64,000 nt of DNA from Bremerella sp. TYQ1 (lineage in GTDB: Bacteria; Planctomycetota; Planctomycetia; Pirellulales; Pirellulaceae): positions 186,001 to 250,000 of the forward strand of contig NZ_CP083740.1 of assembly GCF_020150455.1 (NCBI RefSeq), given 5' to 3'. Within the stretch, counting starts at the first letter, position 1, and every line of letters starts with the position of its first letter. The translations under genes were made by a program, and so were the position numbers. The notes under the pieces are model-generated. The model had not been told where the DNA came from and did not search any database. It saw only the letters and a program-made list of their open reading frames with translations. Below, one piece after another: positions 9,352-18,696 of this stretch.

Positions 9352-9730
9352 CGGAATTGTGGGTAGTGAATCGTCGGACAACGCTCAACGACGAAAAGCC
9401 CTACGCCAAACGTCTACCAAGCCGGAACAGTTGCTCTGGACGGCACTTCGAAATCGGCGTCTCGCGGGATTGAAATTCCGCAGGCAACATTCAATCGGTC
9501 CATGGATCGCGGACTTCGTTTGTCTTGACAAGCTGCTCGTAATCGAAATCGATGGTGGTTACCACGACAAAGTTCAAGACAAAGACGCGGATCGGCAACG
9601 ATACTTAGAAAAGCAGGGGTACCGCGTCCTGAGATTTCGGAACGAAGAGGTACTTTCCAACCTGGAAGGTGTCGTGATTGCGATCCGGCGTTTCTTGGGT
9701 TTACCGGATGAAGATCGCCCCTCACCCTAA
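9344..9730 (+). CDS. DUF559 endonuclease-like protein within a repeat-flanked cassette
   Basis: A 128-residue protein of the DUF559 family, which has the restriction-endonuclease-like fold related to Vsr. The core motifs are LLWTALRNRRLAGLKFRRQ, IADFVCLDKLLVIEIDGGYH and YRVLRFRNEEVLSN. The Asp of IADFVC and the Glu/Asp of EIDGG are the likely metal ligands of a PD-(D/E)xK-type site. The GTG start is inside the left palindromic repeat and the TAA stop inside the right one, so the gene fills the cassette exactly. The first ten residues may be translated repeat. Strand and spacing do not tie it to hisG. The function of the family is not established. Confidence 0.85.
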   Translation: MRGGIVGSESSDNAQRRKALRQTSTKPEQLLWTALRNRRLAGLKFRRQHSIGPWIADFVCLDKLLVIEIDGGYHDKVQDKDADRQRYLEKQGYRVLRFRNEEVLSNLEGVVIAIRRFLGLPDEDRPSP

Positions 9731-9756
9731 CCCTCTCCCCTCGGGGGAGAGGGGAC
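9718..9756 (+). repeat. REP-like palindrome, right copy of DUF559 cassette
   Basis: It reads CCCCTCACCCTAACCCTCTC followed by the palindromic CCCTCGGGGGAGAGGGGAC end. It is inverted relative to 9316-9351 and nearly identical to the copies near 37.9 and 48.8 kb. The stop codon of the DUF559 gene is the TAA in CACCCTAACC. Confidence 0.9.
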
Positions 9757-9788
9757 TAGAGAGTTGATGTTGCGTTGAGCGAATAAGC

Positions 9789-12413
9789 CTATTCCTTCAT
9801 CGCGGTTTGCTTGGGATCTGTGTTGGCGACGCCGTGGGCTGACTTGAGGCCTTCGATGACTTGGTCTTCGGTCAGAAGATCGCTCATCACGTAGACTTCG
9901 CCTGCTTTGCCGCCAGGGAAGATGGCCAGTAACGGGATGCTCTTGTAACCGAGCTTGCCGAGGAAGCCCTCCACTTTTGGGCTGTTGTCGTGCGTCGTGT
10001 TAGTCCAGTCGACCAGCATCGGGACAATCCCATGTTCGTTGACCACTTCGCCGACGCCATCGGTGTTGATCGCCGTGTAGTAGTTCAACTTACACGTTGG
10101 GCACCAGTCGGCGGTGAAGTCGACCATGACCGTTTCGCCAGCTTGCTGTCGGGCAAAGATGTCGTTCTCGAGCGCCGGCCAACGTTCTTCCGAGTATGTA
10201 TCCCAAGCAATGCTCCCTTCGTGGGCATCCCCTTCAACCAACGCGGTGAACGAGAAGTACCCGATCCCGATCGCCACGACGAACGCACCGATTGTGGTCG
10301 CGATCTTGGAAGACTTATGCTCCAGCGTATGCACTTGCCCCAGCATCCAGCAGCCGGCACCCAGTCCGACCAAAAGCGTCAGCGTTGGGACAACCCATTG
10401 TTCCTGCAACGTGTACATCAGGTAGACCACCGTCAGCATCATGACGAAGCCCATCAACTGTTTGAAAGCGACCATCCAGTTGCCTGGCTTCGGCAGAAAC
10501 GCGATCAGACGTGGGTTGATGCCGATGATCAGGTAAGGGGAGGCCATGCCGAGCCCAATCGCTCCGAAGACGATAAACGTCACGAAGACTGGCTGCGAGA
10601 TGGTGTAACCGAACACAGGGCCCAGGAAAGGACCGCTGCAGGGGGTCGACAGCAGCGTGGTGACAATCCCTTTGAAGAACGCACCGCCGTAGCCAGACTG
10701 ATTCGAGGCATTCGCGACGCTACCACTTCCCAGGAAGCTGGGCATCGACAGTTCCCACACGCCGAGCATGCTGAGACCCATCGTATAGACCAGCACGATC
10801 ATGGCGAGAATGTAACGCCAGTCACCACTCCATTGCCCCCAGGCCATGCCGCCGGTTTCGCCTGCGGCACCGTCTGCCGATGCAAACTGCGCGACGATTA
10901 TGTTCAGCGACGACGAGACAACCGCCAGCACCATGAACACCGAGATCACGCCGAGTGAGTAAATCAGGTTCAACATGAAGACCTGACCGCGGTGTTTACC
11001 GGCCTGATTGACGAACGAAAGAATCTTTAGCCCGACAACTGGCAAAACGCACGGCATCAGGTTCAAGATCGCACCGCCGATAAAGCTCAGCAGAATGATC
11101 CAGCCTAAGCTGGCGCTTTCCGGAGGGTTGATCACCTTCCATTGAATGTTGTTGTTCTGTAGCGGAGCAGGAGGCATTTGGGCCGTCTGCTCTTCTTCCG
11201 GGGCAGGCGGATCGGTCAGCTTGCTGGTTTTCTCTCCGGTCGCTTCTTGAACTTCCGCGTGCGTTACTTTGGCGCGTTCGGCTGCTTTGTTGTACTTGTC
11301 TGCCGAGAACGCGAACGGAGCCGACTCTTCGTTTCCTTTGTCGGCAACTTGAACGATACCCTCGAACTTCGCCGCCGAAGGACGGTCACACGTCGTATCC
11401 GTACATGTCTGATAGCCGACGTAACCAACCAGTGGATACTTGCCAGGGACCGCGTCGATGGGGACCTGAACGGTGAACTTCCACGTGGTGACACCATCGT
11501 GATAACGAACTGGGGGAAAGCCTTCGATCAATGCTTTTTCGATGATCGGGTTTTCGGTCTTCGGTTGCATGGCAAGCCACGGGGTGACTTCTGCCAAAGC
11601 GATCTGTGTCGACTTGTAGCCAATCGTCGAGTCAGTCGGCGAGTAGGCGTAGATGTGGTAATTGCCCTTAGGTTTAAAGCTAAGCGTGACGGTGATTTCG
11701 TCGCCAGGCTCGACTTTGGAGGGCTCGAACTTACCGGTGAAAATGCCATGACCACCTTCGGTGGTGTAGTCACCCATCTGGCCTTCGATTTTGTAATCGG
11801 CCGGAGGAATCGCACCGCCTGGGGTCATTGCAATTTTAGGGAGCAGCTTTTCGTCCATCTCCACGTCGTGCAGGCCTGCGAACTTGGCTTCCGCTTTAGC
11901 GGTAACCGGAATGCAAGTTCCTTTGTCGTGGCAGCTTTGGCCATCCAGTTTGACTTGGAGGTTCAGCTTTTCTGGTTCAGTTCCAGGAGCGAGAAGGAAC
12001 GGAGCGCTCCAGGTGACTTTCTCGTAAAACTTCTCTTGCGGAACGCGAATGATCTTATCGGGCGGAACAATCTTCGGCTTCTTGTCGGCGGTGAACGTGC
12101 CGACCGCGGTGACTGCATCGTTCGGTTCCACTTTCAGCTTGGTGGCCATGGGCCCGCCTTTGGGCTGCGTCGTGGAATACAAGCACCAGCCGCTGCCGAC
12201 CGTGGCAGTGATGTCGACACGCCCATGCTTACCGGAAGGGTCGATCACATACTTTGCGGTGATGGCCAGATTCGGATCGCTTTGGTTGCCGCCACCAAAG
12301 TCGTCAAACCCTTCAATGCCCTGAAACAGATCGCCACCCAAGCCTTGGGCAAACGTGGCAGTCGGCAAAAAACAAATAAGCAAAGCCAGGGCGAGGGGAG
12401 CAAGTCGCTTCAT
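9789..12413 (-). CDS. DsbD-like thiol:disulfide interchange protein with thioredoxin domain
   Basis: An 874-residue inner-membrane protein predicted to carry reducing power from the cytoplasm to extracytoplasmic proteins. It has a signal peptide (residues 1-22). A long periplasmic part with two DsbD-alpha-like beta domains follows (about 40-380). The DsbD-beta membrane core comes next, from about residue 435, with the redox Cys in LMPCVLPV and the second in LSTPCSGPF. Six to eight membrane helices follow, then a C-terminal thioredoxin domain with the WCPTC active site near residue 765. The N-terminal region also has Cys pairs (SCHDKGTC, TCTDTTC). Planctomycetes often use such DsbD-type proteins with their cytochrome c systems. 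It appears monocistronic. Confidence 0.88.
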   Translation of the reverse strand: MKRLAPLALALLICFLPTATFAQGLGGDLFQGIEGFDDFGGGNQSDPNLAITAKYVIDPSGKHGRVDITATVGSGWCLYSTTQPKGGPMATKLKVEPNDAVTAVGTFTADKKPKIVPPDKIIRVPQEKFYEKVTWSAPFLLAPGTEPEKLNLQVKLDGQSCHDKGTCIPVTAKAEAKFAGLHDVEMDEKLLPKIAMTPGGAIPPADYKIEGQMGDYTTEGGHGIFTGKFEPSKVEPGDEITVTLSFKPKGNYHIYAYSPTDSTIGYKSTQIALAEVTPWLAMQPKTENPIIEKALIEGFPPVRYHDGVTTWKFTVQVPIDAVPGKYPLVGYVGYQTCTDTTCDRPSAAKFEGIVQVADKGNEESAPFAFSADKYNKAAERAKVTHAEVQEATGEKTSKLTDPPAPEEEQTAQMPPAPLQNNNIQWKVINPPESASLGWIILLSFIGGAILNLMPCVLPVVGLKILSFVNQAGKHRGQVFMLNLIYSLGVISVFMVLAVVSSSLNIIVAQFASADGAAGETGGMAWGQWSGDWRYILAMIVLVYTMGLSMLGVWELSMPSFLGSGSVANASNQSGYGGAFFKGIVTTLLSTPCSGPFLGPVFGYTISQPVFVTFIVFGAIGLGMASPYLIIGINPRLIAFLPKPGNWMVAFKQLMGFVMMLTVVYLMYTLQEQWVVPTLTLLVGLGAGCWMLGQVHTLEHKSSKIATTIGAFVVAIGIGYFSFTALVEGDAHEGSIAWDTYSEERWPALENDIFARQQAGETVMVDFTADWCPTCKLNYYTAINTDGVGEVVNEHGIVPMLVDWTNTTHDNSPKVEGFLGKLGYKSIPLLAIFPGGKAGEVYVMSDLLTEDQVIEGLKSAHGVANTDPKQTAMKE

Positions 12414-12611
12414 GAGAATTCAGTACCGAGGATTCAAGCTGGGTAAGGGCCTAGCGAGGCCTAACCACCATCTTCGGAAAAAATGATGGGTTCGTAAATG
12501 CAGAAATCGCAAATCGTTCCGACGGAAATCCGCCGACTCTGTGGCTATCGTTCGCATTTGCCACTGCCATGTCTGTGATGCCGCTCACTAACGATCGTTT
12601 CTCGCAAACAG

Positions 12612-13619
12612 TTACAGGTTCCAAGCAGCGTGTTGGCCGATTTTGGTCAATCGTGTCGCGATGTGTGCCAGTCGAGCACTGACATGGTCACAGTTTCGGA
12701 AACTGATACCATCCACGACAAGCCACTGTATCCAATTGAGGCCTGTTAGTAATACGTTCGCCGCATCAAGAATGATCGCTAACCGTTCCTCAGGAGGGGA
12801 GAGCGGACGGTGCTTTTGCATCGCTTCGAAGGCAAATGGCCAATCGATTTGGCCTTCTTCCGCGACTTCGCTGGCCAATCGAGCCACATCCAGCGCGACG
12901 TTGTCCCAGCGCATCGACCCTAGATCGAATAAGCCGGTCAGTTTTTCCCCCTGAAATCGAAAATTCTCGGGTCGAGGGTCCGCGATGCGGTCACTCAGTT
13001 CAAACGAGTCGCGATCGACCAATGTCAATGTTTCGGCCAGGCAAGTTTTGTAAGTAGCGAAACTGTCTAGGAATTGGGAAAGCATCGGTTCCCATTGCGG
13101 ATGACCGAATCGACTGATGCGGGCCTGAGCCTCCGAAATTCGATCGGATGGCCAGTCCTCGAGCAACCGTTTTCGCGTGCCAATTCCAGGGGATAAGCCC
13201 GATGTTTTGAGAGGAGTTGTATGCAATGCATGGAATTGCCCAATCGCGTGAAACATGGCCTGTTTTTGCGGTCCCGGGTAGGGCCAGAAGGGTGGTTCGC
13301 CAGGCATCCAAGTTTGCAGTTCCCAAAGGTGATCGGCATGTTCAAACCATGTCGTGTCGTCGGCGGTGGAAAGGAAACCGGCAAGTAACGTCATCCCGAG
13401 CTTCCGCCGCGAGTTTGCCGCTGCATGAATGGCTTCGATCCGTTTGACCGAAAACTGGGCCGGCATACGCTTTAGGCAGAAGCACGCCGAAGATCCCACC
13501 ACTTTCCAAGCCTCGCTTCCGCTAAGTCCTCCTTCGCAGGCCACTAAATTGCTTACCGACTCGGTATCGATTTGAAATCGGGCCAAAACGTGAGCGATCG
13601 TGGGGGGCAGGTAAGTCAT
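12612..13619 (-). CDS. APH-fold phosphotransferase family protein with altered catalytic loop
   Basis: A 335-residue protein of the aminoglycoside-phosphotransferase/choline-kinase fold. An N-lobe with GGLSGSEAWKV (nucleotide loop) is followed by a helical C-lobe. The catalytic loop reads RIADPRPENFRF, where the usual form is HGDxxxxN: the catalytic Asp and the metal-binding Asn five residues later are kept, but the His two positions before Asp is Ile. GLFDLGSMRWDNVALDVARL supplies the second metal Asp. The substrate is unknown; such genes are more often small-molecule kinases than antibiotic-resistance enzymes. It is a stand-alone gene. Confidence 0.75.
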   Translation of the reverse strand: MTYLPPTIAHVLARFQIDTESVSNLVACEGGLSGSEAWKVVGSSACFCLKRMPAQFSVKRIEAIHAAANSRRKLGMTLLAGFLSTADDTTWFEHADHLWELQTWMPGEPPFWPYPGPQKQAMFHAIGQFHALHTTPLKTSGLSPGIGTRKRLLEDWPSDRISEAQARISRFGHPQWEPMLSQFLDSFATYKTCLAETLTLVDRDSFELSDRIADPRPENFRFQGEKLTGLFDLGSMRWDNVALDVARLASEVAEEGQIDWPFAFEAMQKHRPLSPPEERLAIILDAANVLLTGLNWIQWLVVDGISFRNCDHVSARLAHIATRLTKIGQHAAWNL

Positions 13620-13990
13620 TTACGGTTGTTTTTGTCGGAACTTTTCGGAGATCCAAATACGCGGGAAGGAAGGGCGAATCGGTGACGCTAGTCGATTTTA
13701 TTGGTATAACCGGCTTTTCTTTCCCAAAATCCCGTGCGCAGAATAGAACAATTACGGCGGATGCTTAGAGTGGGGTATATTTTCCAAACGCTCTAGATTG
13801 AAATCCGTTATGGGAAGCTTTTCCGATTTCGTCGTTAATTTTCGCAAGAAAACGGCGCGAGAAACCTCTATCTGATGGGCAACGGCTGCATGCGGTAGGC
13901 GGCAGTGGCCTCATTAGTAAGCGAAAGAGACCAAAATCGGAAACGCTTATCGAAGTCTCCCTCCCTTTTTAATGTACGAGAGTTGTACGC
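13620..13990 (+). other. Divergent intergenic region, no gene seen
   Basis: 371 bp between the phosphotransferase and the metalloprotease. It should carry promoters for both. It is relatively AT-rich around 13690-13860. No convincing small gene, hairpin or known RNA motif was seen. Confidence 0.6.
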
Positions 13991-16924
13991 ATGAAGGTGT
14001 TTACATTGTTGCGTCGGTCGACGGCCTGGTGTGCGACCGCCATGGTCGCGTTGGCGGCGACCAGTTTGGCCGTCGCAGACGAAACCAAAGCCGACGGTGA
14101 CCAGGCTGCCAAATCGCCAGCCGAAGTTTCCGCGACGACCGGAGGTTCCAGTTCCTCTGGATCCAGTGGTGGCGGCTCGAGCAGTTCCAGCTCTGCCCCG
14201 CACGCTGCCATTCTAAAAGATTTCAAAAAGCAGGACGGACTGATTCCTACCTATCACAAGGGGAATCGGATGTTCTTCGAACTCAACAGCTCGCACTATA
14301 ACGGCGAATTCATCGTTCTGATCTCGATCGCTCGTGGTGCCGGGATCGATCCGCTTTACGGCGGTATGTCTTGGGGCTTCGGCGATGACTGGGTTTGGAG
14401 CTTCCGCAAAGTGGACGACCGCGTGCACATCGTGCGGAAGAACGTTCGCTTCAAAGCACAAGATGGCAAGCCTGAATCGCGTGCGGTGAAGCATGCCTAT
14501 AACGACAGCGTGCTGTTCAGCATTCCGATTGCCACGAAAGGACCTGGCGGCGGCGACTTAGTCGAAGTCACCCCGGTCTTCATGAGCGACTTGCCGATGA
14601 TCGGCGACGTGCTGCCAGGTTTTGGTTTCTCGTCCAGCAAATCGATCTTTGGTGAAGTGAAAGGTTTCAAAGAAAACCTCGAACTGCAAGTCGAAGCAAC
14701 GTACCAGTCGAGCGGTCGCTCTTCGATCGATACGGTTCCAGACTCGCGTGGTTTGACCATCGACGTTCATTACTCGATCAGCAAGATCCCCAGCGGCGGC
14801 TACACGCCTCGCTTGGCCGACGACCGTGTCGGGTACTTCCTGACCGCCGTCAAGAACTTCTCGAAGTCGGACGACGAACAGTTCGTGCGTTACGTCAATC
14901 GCTGGAAGCTGGAAAAAGCCGATCCATCCGCGAAGATGTCGGAGCCCAAAGAACCGATCATCTTCTACATGGAAAATACGATTCCGTATAAGTATCGTAA
15001 GCCGATCCGCGACGGCATTCTGGAATGGAACAAAGCCTTCGAAAAGGCTGGTTTCATCGACGCCATTCATGTCCGTCAGCAGGAAGACGACGCCGATTGG
15101 GATCCGGAAGACGTGCGTTACAACACGTTCCGCTGGATCACTTCCGACGCCGGTTTCGCAATGGGCCCTAGCCGTGTGAATCCTTACACCGGACAAATTC
15201 TCGATGCCGACATCATCTTCGATGCCGACTTCCTGAATTACTGGAAGCAAGCCTTCGAGAACTACAATCCGCAAGCAACCGAAGCCCTGCTTGGTGGTCC
15301 GCTGGATGTCGACAGCACCGAGGACTTCCTGAAGCGTGTCGGTTCGATTTCGCCGCGTCATCAGTGCCGGCTCTCCGGTGGCATGTCGCAGCAGTTCGCC
15401 TTCGGTGCCGCGGCCGTCTTGGCTCAAGCCGAGAAGGAAGAGGTCGAAAAGAAGAAGAAAAAGAAGAAGGCCAAAAACAAAGAAGAAGCGAAGGAAGAAG
15501 CCAAGTCCGACAAGGAAATGAAGGACGACGAAAAGGCTGACAAGGAAGAGGAAGCTTCGGAAGAAAAGGCCGACGAAGAAAAGAAGGAAGAGTCGAAAGA
15601 AGACGATTCCAAGGAAGAGGAAGAAAAGAAACCTTCTGCCGAAGAGGTCAAGAAAGAGCGAGAAGCCTTGCTCGATCGCATGATCATGGAAGGCTTGAAG
15701 GAAGTTGCGATGCACGAAGTGGGTCACACGTTGGGCCTGCGTCATAACTTCGTCGCCAGCAAGTACCGCAGCCTGGAAGAAATCCGCGAAATGGACAATG
15801 GTGCCGCTACCGTTTCCAGCGTCATGGATTACGTTCCTCCGCACATCGCCCCTCCCGGCGAAAAGCAAGGAGCCTTCTTCCCGCAATCGATCGGTGTCTA
15901 CGACATGTGGGCCATCGAGTACGGCTACAAACCTTTGAACGGCAGCACCGATGCCGAAAAGGGCGAGCTGAATAAGATTGCCTCGAAGAGCACCGAGGAT
16001 GGTCTTGCTTACCTGACCGACGAAGACACGACGAGTATCTCGCCTGATCCCGACTCGAATCGTTTCGACTTCGGTAAAGATCCACTCGAGTTCGCCAAGA
16101 ACCAAGCCGAAGTGGTCAAAGCCGCTCTGGATGGTCTGGCCGATCGCGTTGTGGAAGAAGGGGAAGACTACTCACGTGTTCGCCAGGCGTTCAACACGCT
16201 GCTTAACACGCACGGCCAATCGATGTACTTCGCTTCGCGTTACATCGGTGGTGTGCACGTGAATCGTTCCCACAAGGGTCAAGAAGACACGCCTCCATTC
16301 ACCGTCGTCGATGCCGACAAGCAGCGGGAAGTGATGGAACTGATCAGCGATCAGGTCTTCAGCGACGAACCGTTCCAGTTCAGTGCCGAACTGTACAACA
16401 AGCTGGCACCTTCGCACTGGAATCACTGGGGTACCAGCTTCGACGTTCGAGGCGACTACCCGATCCATGAAACGATCTCGCGATGGCAGTCGACAATTCT
16501 TTCCCGCATGTTCTCCTCGATCACGCTGGAACGAATGCATGACGCCGAATTGAAAGTGCCTGCCGATCAGGACGCTTTCACCACGGCGGAAATGATTGAA
16601 AGCCTGACCGACGCGATCTTCAGCGAACTCGATTCGTTGGAAGATGGCGAATACACCGTTCGGCAGCCAGCGATCAGCAGCCTTCGCCGCAACTTGCAGC
16701 GAGACTATCTGCAGCGTCTGTCAACGTTGGCGATGGGCAACTCGTTCGCCCCAGCCGACTGCCAGACAATCGCTTACGCCGAACTGATGGACCTGAGCAA
16801 CAAGCTGGAAGAACTCGAAGAAGAGGAACTCGAACTCGATTCCTATACCCGAGCTCACTTGCTGGAAACAAAGCGACGTATCGACAAAGTGCTCGATGCC
16901 GAACTGACGCTCTCGCGTCCGTAA
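13991..16924 (+). CDS. Secreted zinc-dependent metalloprotease (DUF5117-like)
   Basis: A 977-residue exported protein with an N-terminal signal segment (about residues 1-30) and a Ser/Gly-rich linker (about 55-75). The zinc motif HEVGHTLGLRH (HExxHxxGxxH, metzincin-like) is near residue 575, and the SVMDYVPPH sequence after it may supply the Met-turn. The pattern matches the DUF5117/DUF4953 zinc proteases of Bacteroidetes and Planctomycetes. An unusual Lys/Glu-rich stretch of about 75 residues (about 480-556), probably coiled or disordered, lies just before the zinc helix. The C-terminus is again acidic (LEELEEEELEL). Substrates are unknown. A strong terminator ends the gene. Confidence 0.85.
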   Translation: MKVFTLLRRSTAWCATAMVALAATSLAVADETKADGDQAAKSPAEVSATTGGSSSSGSSGGGSSSSSSAPHAAILKDFKKQDGLIPTYHKGNRMFFELNSSHYNGEFIVLISIARGAGIDPLYGGMSWGFGDDWVWSFRKVDDRVHIVRKNVRFKAQDGKPESRAVKHAYNDSVLFSIPIATKGPGGGDLVEVTPVFMSDLPMIGDVLPGFGFSSSKSIFGEVKGFKENLELQVEATYQSSGRSSIDTVPDSRGLTIDVHYSISKIPSGGYTPRLADDRVGYFLTAVKNFSKSDDEQFVRYVNRWKLEKADPSAKMSEPKEPIIFYMENTIPYKYRKPIRDGILEWNKAFEKAGFIDAIHVRQQEDDADWDPEDVRYNTFRWITSDAGFAMGPSRVNPYTGQILDADIIFDADFLNYWKQAFENYNPQATEALLGGPLDVDSTEDFLKRVGSISPRHQCRLSGGMSQQFAFGAAAVLAQAEKEEVEKKKKKKKAKNKEEAKEEAKSDKEMKDDEKADKEEEASEEKADEEKKEESKEDDSKEEEEKKPSAEEVKKEREALLDRMIMEGLKEVAMHEVGHTLGLRHNFVASKYRSLEEIREMDNGAATVSSVMDYVPPHIAPPGEKQGAFFPQSIGVYDMWAIEYGYKPLNGSTDAEKGELNKIASKSTEDGLAYLTDEDTTSISPDPDSNRFDFGKDPLEFAKNQAEVVKAALDGLADRVVEEGEDYSRVRQAFNTLLNTHGQSMYFASRYIGGVHVNRSHKGQEDTPPFTVVDADKQREVMELISDQVFSDEPFQFSAELYNKLAPSHWNHWGTSFDVRGDYPIHETISRWQSTILSRMFSSITLERMHDAELKVPADQDAFTTAEMIESLTDAIFSELDSLEDGEYTVRQPAISSLRRNLQRDYLQRLSTLAMGNSFAPADCQTIAYAELMDLSNKLEELEEEELELDSYTRAHLLETKRRIDKVLDAELTLSRP

Positions 16925-16954
16925 GCCGCCGCGGTTCATCAAGCCAATCAACGG

Positions 16955-16985
16955 AACGCCGGAGAATGGTCTCCGGCGTTTTTTT
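16955..16985 (+). terminator. Intrinsic terminator
   Basis: A perfect 11-bp stem (AACGCCGGAGA / TCTCCGGCGTT) with a four-nt loop (ATGG) is followed by a T-run to 16985, 30 nt after the metalloprotease stop. Confidence 0.95.
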
Positions 16986-17134
16986 ATGCGCCTTCCTCGT
17001 TTATAGGCATGGAGAAAGAATAAACAAGTAAAAATAAAAATAAGTGTTGATGCGTTATAGTTGCGCGTTGTAGGATGCTACCGGCGGCGAAAATACCACT
17101 GATAGCTATTCGCTACTGCTTCAAGGATCGCATC

Positions 17135-18082
17135 ATGCATTATCGTAGGGCGGGTTTCACGCTCGTCGAACTTCTGGTCGTAATTGCTATTATCGGGGTG
17201 TTGATTGCCCTGCTGTTGCCGGCGGTGCAGCAGGCCCGCGAGGCGGCACGGCGAATGACATGCTCGAACCATCAAAAGCAATTAGGTTTGGCACTTCACA
17301 ACTATCACGACACGCACCGAGTCTTCCCCCCTGGGGTGTTTGCCGATGGTCTTAACGACGCGTTGAATACTCCTCCGCATTCCATGTCCTGGATGCCGAC
17401 GCTGCTGCCATTTCTGGAGCAAGCGGCCCTTCACGATCAGCTTCAGCCCTTTATGGAGTCACGAAATTCCAATGCGTTTCCGAGCGACTTGATGAACACC
17501 AAGATCGAAATGCTCATGTGTCCTTCCGATCCGAATCGGGGGCAAACGGGAGAAGTTCACGGAACGGCCGATCCACCGCCAGACTATAACGACGGCTTCC
17601 ATGGCAACTATTTGCTCTGCAATGGCAACGAAGAGATTACGACAACGACCGACAACAATGCCACCGGCATGTTCTACTATCTCTCCGATACCGACTTCTC
17701 GTCTTGCACCGACGGTACGGCAAATACGGTGATGGCCGCTGAGATTTTGTTGGTTCCTTCCAACCGCTCAGGGCTACGCGACTGGCGCGGACGTTATTAC
17801 CGAGCGGACCATCTCAGCAGCATTTTCAGTACGCGTCTTCCTCCTAATACGACCGCCGCGGATCGGATGCGCACATGCCAAAGTAGTCCTGAAAGCCCCA
17901 CGTACGCGCCTTGCGTCTGGGACACGAACACCCAGGTAATTTACGCACGCAGCCAGCACCCCGGCGGCGTCATGATGACATTGATGGATGCCAGCGTGCA
18001 GTTCGTTTCAGAGACGGTGGATACGCAAACGTGGCGAGATTTGGGAACGCGTTCCGGAGGGGAAGTGCCCGGCGAATACTAA
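17135..18082 (+). CDS. DUF1559 protein with type IV prepilin-like N-terminus
   Basis: A 315-residue protein with a class III signal: MHYRRAGFTLVELLVVIAII, where prepilin peptidase should cut between Gly7 and Phe8 and leave Glu at position 5 of the mature helix. DUF1559 sequence follows ([27 protein letters not shown]) and ends with the common HPGGVMMTLMDASVQFVS block. The family is greatly expanded in planctomycetes and is thought to form pseudopilin-like surface structures. An upstream in-frame ATG at 17075 exists, but AAGGAT six nt before 17135 supports the later start. It is followed by a small lipoprotein gene, a standard pairing. Confidence 0.9.
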   Translation: MHYRRAGFTLVELLVVIAIIGVLIALLLPAVQQAREAARRMTCSNHQKQLGLALHNYHDTHRVFPPGVFADGLNDALNTPPHSMSWMPTLLPFLEQAALHDQLQPFMESRNSNAFPSDLMNTKIEMLMCPSDPNRGQTGEVHGTADPPPDYNDGFHGNYLLCNGNEEITTTTDNNATGMFYYLSDTDFSSCTDGTANTVMAAEILLVPSNRSGLRDWRGRYYRADHLSSIFSTRLPPNTTAADRMRTCQSSPESPTYAPCVWDTNTQVIYARSQHPGGVMMTLMDASVQFVSETVDTQTWRDLGTRSGGEVPGEY

Positions 18083-18142
18083 CGGACTGGATCACCTCGT
18101 TTCACAACTTATTGACCGTATTCGTTTGCAGAAAGAATTAAC

Positions 18143-18535
18143 ATGCGAAATCAGTGGCATGCTTTCTCGATAGTACTCACCGTGGCAGCTTCACTTGGGC
18201 TATGTGGTTGCGGAGGCCCGTCCGAGATTGTCGTTAACGGCACCGTTACCTACGAGGGCGAACCGGTCGAGAAAGGAGAGATCCTTTTTATTCCGGCGGA
18301 TGGAACTGGATCGGTGGGAGCCGGTCCGATTACCGACGGAAAATTCTCGTTCGTCTCCGATCCTGGCGAGAAGAAGGTAGAGATCCGTGCGAACCGAATA
18401 AGCGATAAGCCGGCGCCGGATGGATTGCCAAACTACGTGCCGTACATTCCCCCAAAGTATAACACCAATACTTCCCTTACCGCCTCGGTCGAAAACAAGC
18501 CGGAGAACACGTTTACGTTTAGTCTCGAAAAGTAA
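18143..18535 (+). CDS. Small lipoprotein, carboxypeptidase-regulatory-like
   Basis: A 130-residue protein with a lipoprotein signal: hydrophobic stretch IVLTVAASLGLCGCGG, with Cys in the LCGC box as the likely lipidation site. The rest is one beta-sandwich-like domain (VNGTVTYEGEPVEKGEILFI), the pattern of the transthyretin-like proteins that accompany DUF1559 genes in planctomycetes. It is 60 nt downstream of the DUF1559 gene and followed by a terminator, so the two form an operon. Role presumably at the cell surface. Confidence 0.8.
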   Translation: MRNQWHAFSIVLTVAASLGLCGCGGPSEIVVNGTVTYEGEPVEKGEILFIPADGTGSVGAGPITDGKFSFVSDPGEKKVEIRANRISDKPAPDGLPNYVPYIPPKYNTNTSLTASVENKPENTFTFSLEK

Positions 18536-18574
18536 ACCTTTCGAGGGTTGCAAAATTCGTGCATCTCGAACTAT

Positions 18575-18601
18575 GCCGGAAACGTGTTTTCCGGCTTTTT
18601 T
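18575..18601 (+). terminator. Intrinsic terminator
   Basis: An 8-bp perfect stem (GCCGGAAA / TTTCCGGC), 5-nt loop and a run of six T, 40 nt after the lipoprotein stop. Confidence 0.92.
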
Positions 18602-18696
18602 ATGCGCGCACGGATCGACTCACAATTTGCTCGTCAACGGTTGAAGTGGCCGTTACCATAGATCGAGCTTGTTTGGCCTGATAAAGAGTCGTTTGT

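Noticed and set aside
14558..16105. A long antisense reading frame (515 codons) opposite the metalloprotease
   Set aside because: It mirrors the Lys/Glu-rich stretch as Phe/Leu/Ser runs, has no start site and no family sequence; it is a by-product of codon bias.
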